Assembly (NCBI GenBank): GCA_024636215.1
Contig: JAGXHL010000024.1
Location: forward strand, 1-27,777
DNA from: Deltaproteobacteria bacterium
GTDB lineage: Bacteria; Desulfobacterota; Desulfuromonadia; Desulfuromonadales; BM103
Direction of reading: 5' to 3'
Length of the DNA stretch: 27,777 nucleotides
The notes below the pieces were generated by a model. It searched no databases. It saw nothing but the letters and a program-made list of their open reading frames with translations, and had not been told where the DNA came from. Each line of letters starts with the position of its first letter. Position 1 is the first letter of the stretch. The position numbers were made by a program, and so were the translations under genes. Shown piece by piece: positions 22,836 to 27,777 of the stretch.

Positions 22836-23381
22836 TTATCGGTAAAACTCCAGGTTCTTCTGTACGAAACTTTCCACGCTGTCGATCTGGCTCTGCATGT
22901 CCATAATCCGGTTTTCGAGCAGAATGATCTCCTCGTCCAGCCGACGCTGTCGGTCTTTGATTGCCTGCTTGCGGAATTGAAGTTCTTCACGAGCTCTTTC
23001 CAGATCATTGCGCTGGTTGGGATCAAAAGAGAGAGACAGGTTGTCTTCTTCACGTTTAAATTGTTCCAACAGATCATCAATGCGATTGCGGCTGGTTCTT
23101 TTGGCCTGCAGATCCAACTCGAACATCTCTATACGCCTGGAACGAAAGTTCAGGTAGGCGATGGCGATATCCAGCTTGCGCAGTTTGGCGGCTTCTTTGG
23201 AGTCTCCCGCCTGCTGGGCAATCTGGCTGGTGAGCTTATCCACCGCTGCCGACAGGGACTTGATTTCCTCGGCGATGATTACCTGACCCTGATCGCTCTG
23301 GACGGCCATGGCCTGACCGCTTAAACAGAGGCAGGCCATCATGATGGTGATAAAAACTCTGAAAAAACGTCTTTTAGTCAT
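22836..23381 (-). CDS. Exported coiled-coil protein of unknown function
   Basis: A 181-residue protein with a signal peptide (about 1-26, MTKRR...SGQAMA) followed by almost continuous heptad-like, Arg/Glu/Gln/Leu-rich helix, predicted to form a long periplasmic coiled coil. The start is ATG 23381, two bases after the stop of the glutamine amidotransferase gene, so translation is coupled; an upstream frame extension to 23429 would bury the signal peptide. No family recognised. Confidence 0.75.
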   Translation of the reverse strand: MTKRRFFRVFITIMMACLCLSGQAMAVQSDQGQVIIAEEIKSLSAAVDKLTSQIAQQAGDSKEAAKLRKLDIAIAYLNFRSRRIEMFELDLQAKRTSRNRIDDLLEQFKREEDNLSLSFDPNQRNDLERAREELQFRKQAIKDRQRRLDEEIILLENRIMDMQSQIDSVESFVQKNLEFYR

Positions 23382-23383
23382 TT

Positions 23384-24127
23384 CTAGTACCCTGTATCCT
23401 TTAAGATACTTGTCCCTTGTGTTGCCCATGCTGCAAAGCGGGCCAAGAGTGAATTGGCTGCCGAGGTCTCGCAGCTCTGTTCAGAGAGTCTGGCAAGATC
23501 CTGCCCGGCTCCGCTCAGATGTTCTTGCTGGTTGATAAGATAATCGCGCATGACCTCAAGGTTGTACTCGGGATGGAACTGTACCCCCCAGGCACAATGA
23601 CCGACGCGGAAAGCATGATGTGGTTCGAAAGCATTTTCCGCGAGCAGGACGGCGCCAGGCGGCAGGTTGAGCACCGATTGAGCGTGGGTGGTATGTGCCG
23701 GGAACCGTTCAGGCAGTTGCTTGAAAAGGGGGTCCGTTTGAGCTGCGGCGGTTTTCCTGATCTCAACGGTACCAATTTCTCTGCCACGGGGATGATAATC
23801 GACCTGACCGCCCATGGCGCGACCGAGCAGTTGATGACCGTAACAGATGCCGAGCAGCGGAACCTGCAAGCGGACAAGGGCCGGGATCCAAGCCTCTATC
23901 GCCAGGCTCCATGGCAAATTATCGGTGACCATGCAGTGCGAGCCGGTGATGAAGACAGCATGACACGTCTGCGCTGAGGGTAACGGCTCTCCCTGGCAGG
24001 CCTTGACCGTGATCACCTCGGCAGCGCTGCTGCCGAGCCCTCTTTTCGTCATCTCTTCAAAATCACCATGTTTGGCAGCGGTCTCCGGGAAGGTCGAACC
24101 CGCCTTGATAATATATATTTTTTTCAT
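23384..24127 (-). CDS. Class I glutamine amidotransferase (GMP-synthase-like)
   Basis: A 247-residue protein of the GuaA-type glutamine amidotransferase family (COG0518 style). The catalytic triad is visible: nucleophile C95 in GICYGHQ, H185 and E187 in FHPEYN. The N-terminus (KKIYIIKAG) and the block HTTHAQSVLNLPP fit stand-alone members, which release ammonia from glutamine for an unidentified partner or act as gamma-glutamyl hydrolases. No synthase domain is attached. It is the middle gene of a tight minus-strand operon (8 bases after the previous stop, 2 before the next start). The acceptor substrate is unknown. Confidence 0.85.
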   Translation of the reverse strand: MKKIYIIKAGSTFPETAAKHGDFEEMTKRGLGSSAAEVITVKACQGEPLPSAQTCHAVFITGSHCMVTDNLPWSLAIEAWIPALVRLQVPLLGICYGHQLLGRAMGGQVDYHPRGREIGTVEIRKTAAAQTDPLFKQLPERFPAHTTHAQSVLNLPPGAVLLAENAFEPHHAFRVGHCAWGVQFHPEYNLEVMRDYLINQQEHLSGAGQDLARLSEQSCETSAANSLLARFAAWATQGTSILKDTGY

Positions 24128-24135
24128 AATTTCGA

Positions 24136-24609
24136 TTATTTGAGCAGCGTTTCTGAGCTGACGTTGAAATTGTAGATTTCGAAGAGTCCCTCTTTGAAGA
24201 GCAATTTCAGATTGATCGTGGCATCGCCGTTGGCATATTCGGTATCCACGTCATATTCGACAATCGTCTGCTCGCCGAGGGCGCCCTGCCTGCCGGTGTG
24301 AACATTTATGAACCTTGGTTCGTCCATGTTTTGCAGCGAGCCGAGCTTGGAGAACAAGTTCATCGTCTGAGAGAACTGTTCTGTCGAGATGGTCGCGGCA
24401 ACTTCAGAGACCATCAAGGCCTTGGTTGCCGTCGGGTCCCATTGTGAAATTACCGGGATTACGTCCTTGATGTAAACTTCGGCGGCAGCATCATACTTAG
24501 AGGTTTTGTAGCGATCGTAAAGTTCCGACCCACCGATCACGCCGATGATCACAACCAGCCAGGTGGCGAGCATGAAAAAGAATTTTTTCAAGGGCTGTTT
24601 TTTTATCAC
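24136..24609 (-). CDS. Membrane-anchored protein of unknown function
   Basis: A 157-residue protein with one N-terminal transmembrane anchor (about 10-28) and a periplasmic domain (about 45-155) with alternating strands near its end, reminiscent of an NTF2-like fold, but I cannot name the family. The start is GTG 24609 with AAGG nine bases upstream. It appears to be the first gene of the operon with the amidotransferase and coiled-coil genes. Confidence 0.7.
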   Translation of the reverse strand: MIKKQPLKKFFFMLATWLVVIIGVIGGSELYDRYKTSKYDAAAEVYIKDVIPVISQWDPTATKALMVSEVAATISTEQFSQTMNLFSKLGSLQNMDEPRFINVHTGRQGALGEQTIVEYDVDTEYANGDATINLKLLFKEGLFEIYNFNVSSETLLK

Positions 24610-24930
24610 GAAAAGACCTTTCTAATCTATTGCAGGCAGGCTGTGAAAAATCATGCATCGTTTGCTCGTGATGAAGCTGTTCCGCCAGGAGCTTGTAAAC
24701 GATAAGCGAGAGAGTATCACTTTAGATATGGCGACACCATGATTAGTTTCCGTCCGGAAACGGTTCTTTTCCGCAATCTCTGCGTCAATCGTCGGACTTG
24801 ATTGTGCGGCGTAAAGGACTACGCCTCCGCTCAAAGCCTTGACTTCCTAGACCTTGCGAAAATTGCTCGTATCCAGATCGAAAACTTCACTGTACCCGGA
24901 GTTTCCCAAATGGTGTGTTCCAAATCAAAC
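24610..24930. other. Intergenic stretch without a supported gene
   Basis: This 321-base gap lies upstream of the minus-strand operon and downstream of the transporter gene. Short open frames exist on both strands but lack ribosome-binding sites and family resemblance. The operon promoter should be here; I see no clear -35/-10 pair. Confidence 0.5.
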
Positions 24931-25863
24931 TTATTTGTGCTCGTAACGGACAAAAGCGATCAATCCTGCACAGGCAATGAACATGCCGAGGAGCGCTATT
25001 GTGTTCGGCAGGCTGGTTTGCAAAAGCAGCGTTTCTCCGGCCAGGGCAAAAATTACTTCGCTTGATTGGGTTGCGTCAACGGCGGCCAGTTTACTGGCAC
25101 TGTCCGCGCCATTACGAGCGGAGAGAAAGAGCGAGGTGGCGATGACACCCGAAAAGAGGGCAACCAGAGCGACAGTGACAAGTTGTCCCTGACCGGGAAG
25201 GGTTGCGCTGGTGAAAGGATACAGCAGAAGCCAGAAAGGGACGCTGCCGATGGAGAGCAGAAAGACCTTGGCAAAGGCGTTGTCGAGCAGGCCGGCATCA
25301 AGTTCAGGCAAGCCTTGGCGACCCTGTTTCGCCTCCCACACGAGTTGATTGCCAAGCGGATAGAGGAAAGCCGCCAGGAGTACCGGTGTGGCCCCCAGAA
25401 CCGTGCTCATGAGGTTGGCCGTTTCAATTTGACTGATATTGACAAGGAAAACCCCGCTGAAAACGACGGCCGAGTAAAGCCAGATCTTTCCTGAAAAGCT
25501 TTTGCCAAAAAACGTCAGCACAAACAGGGAGGCGATGATCGTCATCTGCCAGGTTGTTGCCACCACCCAGCCCGGTGAATAATCGGCGGCGAAGCAGAGC
25601 AGAGAGTAAAACCCGCCGAAACCGATCGAGCCGCTCACCACCCAGAACAGCCCGTTTCGCTTGAACTCGGCAAGTACTCGTCGGAAATACTTCTCACCTT
25701 TACAGATTCTCAGGGCGCCACCGAGAAAAGCGATCATATAGGCGTACCTGAGCGCCGCCGACCAGTACCAGTGACCGCCCTCGAGGCTCATGACTCTGTT
25801 CAGGATGAAGGTAGCGCTGAAGAACATGCCGGCGGCCAGGCCGAGGAGCATTAAGCGGAACAT
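24931..25863 (-). CDS. DMT-superfamily (EmrE-like) multidrug efflux transporter
   Basis: A 310-residue protein with about ten hydrophobic helices in two repeated halves, matching the putative multidrug-resistance efflux transporter family of the drug/metabolite superfamily. The first half contains GGHWYWSAALRYAYM, and the last third has ATQSSEVIFALAGETLLL, like the EamA-type repeats. It would export a hydrophobic or cationic compound across the inner membrane using the proton gradient. ATG 25863 follows AAGG. No regulator is adjacent. The IS3-family element lies about 115 bases upstream of its start. Confidence 0.8.
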   Translation of the reverse strand: MFRLMLLGLAAGMFFSATFILNRVMSLEGGHWYWSAALRYAYMIAFLGGALRICKGEKYFRRVLAEFKRNGLFWVVSGSIGFGGFYSLLCFAADYSPGWVVATTWQMTIIASLFVLTFFGKSFSGKIWLYSAVVFSGVFLVNISQIETANLMSTVLGATPVLLAAFLYPLGNQLVWEAKQGRQGLPELDAGLLDNAFAKVFLLSIGSVPFWLLLYPFTSATLPGQGQLVTVALVALFSGVIATSLFLSARNGADSASKLAAVDATQSSEVIFALAGETLLLQTSLPNTIALLGMFIACAGLIAFVRYEHK

Positions 25864-26040
25864 GATGACCTTGCCGATTGAAGGGTCTTTTATTCAAAGC
25901 AAAAAAGATTGGCTCTGTTTGCGTTCTGTGTCGATAAAAATATAGTCTTATAAATCCTAAGGCAATCTAGGAACCCCCTGTGTCAGCATAGTTGTCGCCT
26001 GTAACTGAACTCAACAAGATTGGGGGCACTCAGGAGGCAC

Positions 26041-26556
26041 ATGTACACCAAAGCGTTCAAAGCCTTGATGGTTCGGAAGATGGCTGATCCAAATAGGCTC
26101 AGCCCTATGGCTATTGCCAAGGACATTGGCGTTTCGCAAAGCACATTGTACCGTTGGGCAAGCGAAACTGATACCGTGGACGTCGCAGAGCTACCTGATC
26201 CACCCTCATTCTCTATATCAATGAAAAGGATGGCCACCGTGAAGCGACCACAAGATTGGAGTCCCGAAGAGAAGCTGGCAGCAGTTCTGGAGGCGACGTC
26301 GCTTTCAGAGGAAGATCTTGGCCCGTTCTTACGCAGTCGTGGACTGCATGAGGCCCATTTGCAGCAATGGCACGAGCAGATGCTGGTCGGGCTTGAGCCC
26401 GCCCCAACCACACGTGTTGTAAGAAAACGCATCCAGGAACTGGAGAAAGAACTTAATCGCAAGGACAAGGCTTTGGCTGAAGCTGCGGCCTTGCTGGTTC
26501 TCAAAAAAAAAGCCCAGGACATTTGGGGGGACGAGGACGACGACACGACCCCATAG
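26041..26556 (+). CDS. IS3-family transposase OrfA
   Basis: A 171-residue OrfA with an N-terminal HTH_Tnp domain (about 2-45, SPMAIAKDIGVSQSTLYRW), a second helical region (about 65-125) and a leucine-zipper-like C-terminus (RIQELEKELNRKDKALAEAA). OrfA binds the element ends and by itself tends to repress transposition. ATG 26041 has AGGAGG six bases upstream. A run of nine A (26503-26511) near the end lets ribosomes shift -1 into orfB. Confidence 0.88.
   Translation: MYTKAFKALMVRKMADPNRLSPMAIAKDIGVSQSTLYRWASETDTVDVAELPDPPSFSISMKRMATVKRPQDWSPEEKLAAVLEATSLSEEDLGPFLRSRGLHEAHLQQWHEQMLVGLEPAPTTRVVRKRIQELEKELNRKDKALAEAAALLVLKKKAQDIWGDEDDDTTP
26503..26511 (+). promoter_or_regulatory. Programmed -1 frameshift site (A9) between orfA and orfB
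   Basis: In the orfA frame the run is read AAA AAA AAA GCC. The orfB frame is -1 relative to orfA and is open through the run, so slippage here yields an OrfAB fusion, the active transposase in IS3 elements. Confidence 0.7.
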
Positions 26557-27335
26557 CCAGGGAGAAGGTCCTTGTCCTGATCGAGCAGGCGGTGCACCGG
26601 GGCGCCAGACTTGATCCCGCCGCACGAATGCTCGGGTTAACGGCTCGAACCGTCCAGCGTTGGCGCAACCAGAATGGCTGCTACGACAGGCGCAGCGGTC
26701 CAAAGACCGCGCCGGCGAACAAGCTGTCCCCTGTCGAACGACAGCAGGTCCTGTCAGTGTCCAATTCCCCCGAGTATCGAGACCTGTCGCCTCGGCAGAT
26801 CGTCCCCCGCCTGGCCGATGAAGGACAGTATCTCGCTTCGGAATCGACCTTCTACCGAATCTTGCGAGCCGAGGGGCAATTAGCGCATCGGGAACACTGC
26901 CGCCCAGTCAAACATCGTCGACCAAAGGAGAAAAAGGCAACCGGCCCATACCAGGTGTGGTCCTGGGACATTACCTATCTCAGATCGACAGTAAGGGGCC
27001 AGTTCTACTACCTGTACCTGATTCTCGATGTCTGGAGCCGCAAGATCATGGCGGCAACTGTCTTCTCCGTGGAGAGAGACCAGAACAGTTCAATGTTGTT
27101 CATGGAGGCGGTTTGCCATCATGACATAGACCCTGAAGTGTTGATTCTGCATTCTGACAATGGCAGCCCAATGAAGGGTTCGACTATGCTGGCAACGCTT
27201 CAGCACTTGGGCGTGATGCCTTCCTTTAGTCGCCCCAGTGTCAGTAATGATAACCCTTACTCGGAGTCGTTGTTTCGCACATTGAAGTACCGACCGGAGT
27301 ATCCCTCGCACCCTTTTGCAACGGACACCTGCTGA
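26523..27335 (+). pseudogene. IS3-family transposase OrfB, C-terminally truncated
   Basis: The open frame encodes about 270 residues with a helical N-terminus (HTH-like, about 25-50), then an rve/DDE integrase core: D in WSWDITYL, D in LHSDNG, E in YSESLF, all three catalytic acids present. Normal OrfB runs some 50-80 residues further through the R.H..L....P..Y region. Here homology stops at about residue 266, and the last few codons (TDTC) come from the pfkB gene read backwards. It is expressed as an OrfAB fusion through the upstream A9 site; loss of the end probably inactivates it. Confidence 0.8.
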
Positions 27336-27777
27336 GCCTGCCCATCGAGCAACCCGGGCATAGAAATCGTCCGGGACACCGGGCGGCAGGCTGCCGCTGG
27401 CAACCAGATATTGCGGCAGCGGTTCGAGCCCGTCAAGCAGGGCAAGGCAGGCCTGCCATTCCCGTTCCGTCAGTTCCGGTCCCGGCAGGACGAAGCGATA
27501 CTCCTGATCTGTTTCCTCCTCGAAAACGGTAAAGTTTTCCCTGCTGATACCATCAATCTCTTGCACCCGGCACGGCACATTCTCTGCCGCAAGCAGATCC
27601 TGCAGAAATACTCCTGAAGGGCCCCCCGCCGGCAAAAGGGCAAGCGCCTGCCCACCCAGAGAGCTGATCGCTCGTGCGACATTGATACCGCCACCTCCCG
27701 GATCGCGGCGGGCTATACGTCCACGCAGTTTGTCAGCCGGTTGCAGCTGCCGGGCATTGATGTACAGATCAATGGAC
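27318..27777 (-). pseudogene. pfkB: 6-phosphofructokinase II / PfkB-family sugar kinase, 3' half deleted
   Basis: Reading on the minus strand from the window edge, about 153 codons match the E. coli Pfk-2 type: the substrate-binding GGGGINVARAI block, LPAGGPSG, YRFVLPGPELTE, and VASGSLPPGVP. Homology ends at SAGVRC, where Pfk-2 would continue into a strand toward the nucleotide site. The C-terminal half, including the GAGD catalytic-base motif, is replaced by the truncated IS3 element. The 5' end lies beyond the window. A broken copy implies that glycolytic phosphofructokinase activity, if needed, comes from elsewhere. Confidence 0.85.

Larger units (their letters stand above)
25979..27320 (+). 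mobile_element. IS3-family insertion sequence, right end deleted
   Basis: The element holds orfA and orfB on the plus strand with a -1 frameshift site. The left end probably begins near TGTGTCAGCATAG at 25979, by position before orfA. The right end is missing: orfB stops matching after FRTLKYRPEYPSHPFA, and at 27318-27320 the sequence passes straight into a pfkB gene read on the other strand. No matching right terminal repeat is present, so the exact left border cannot be confirmed and the copy should not be able to move by itself. Confidence 0.8.

Noticed and set aside
22800..23324. 174-codon plus-strand open frame
   Set aside because: Antisense to the exported coiled-coil gene, which has a signal peptide and a coupled start.
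24622..24834. 70-codon minus-strand open frame
   Set aside because: No ribosome-binding site, no family resemblance, and it lies in the probable promoter region of the downstream operon.

Overview
The window looks like a chromosomal segment of an anaerobic, multihaem-cytochrome-rich deltaproteobacterium of the Geobacter/Desulfuromonas (Desulfuromonadota) kind. The support is a multihaem c-type cytochrome gene next to Tat-exported FeS and NrfD-type genes, a histidine kinase with haem-c motifs in its sensor, NtrC-type sigma-54 activators, and GTCAT...ATGAC hairpin repeats of the sort scattered through such genomes. This is inferred from gene content; no rRNA or tRNA was seen.

Region 1 (1-7244) is a defence block: a duplicated hairpin-repeat cassette, hsdM, a RhuM/Fic-domain gene overlapping hsdM, a UPF0149/SEC-C gene, a further hairpin repeat, hsdS with a 39-bp perfect internal repeat, and a GmrSD-like DUF262/HNH gene. 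No hsdR is visible, so this is either an orphan type I methyltransferase or one whose nuclease lies elsewhere.

Region 2 (7245-10648) is a graveyard of small accessory genes. A DUF3553-like start and a ubiquitin-like (DUF2604-type) gene are fused tail to tail through a palindrome, and the ubiquitin-like gene is also frameshifted by a 13-bp tandem duplication. Then come an XRE-ImmA/PIN pair on the minus strand, transposase and enzyme relics, an apparently intact ParD/RelE-type toxin-antitoxin pair with a nested-palindrome promoter, and a broken CopG/BrnA-like antitoxin.

Region 3 (10649-22793) is the most coherent unit. It has a GAF-AAA+ sigma-54 activator, then a histidine kinase whose periplasmic domain carries a CX4CH haem motif, and its NtrC-type response regulator. 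The kinase gene follows a good sigma-70 promoter and a leader RNA with mutually exclusive hairpins and a T-run. After a -24/-12 promoter at 17175-17190 comes a nine-gene same-strand cluster: two paralogous one-helix proteins flanking a receiver domain that lacks its phospho-acceptor Asp, a 56-residue membrane protein, a pentahaem cytochrome, a HybA-like four-cluster FeS protein, an NrfD-type quinone-reactive membrane subunit, a second haem sensor lacking any kinase, and a membrane protein. The inferred logic is that a periplasmic redox or ligand signal read by the haem kinase passes to the NtrC-type regulator, which switches on a quinone:cytochrome electron-transfer complex through sigma-54.

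Region 4 (22794-27777) is mostly on the minus strand: a small operon (anchored unknown protein, class I glutamine amidotransferase, exported coiled-coil protein), a DMT-type efflux transporter, and an IS3-family element with an OrfA/OrfB -1 frameshift site. The right end of that element is missing and is joined directly to a pfkB gene that has lost its catalytic half.
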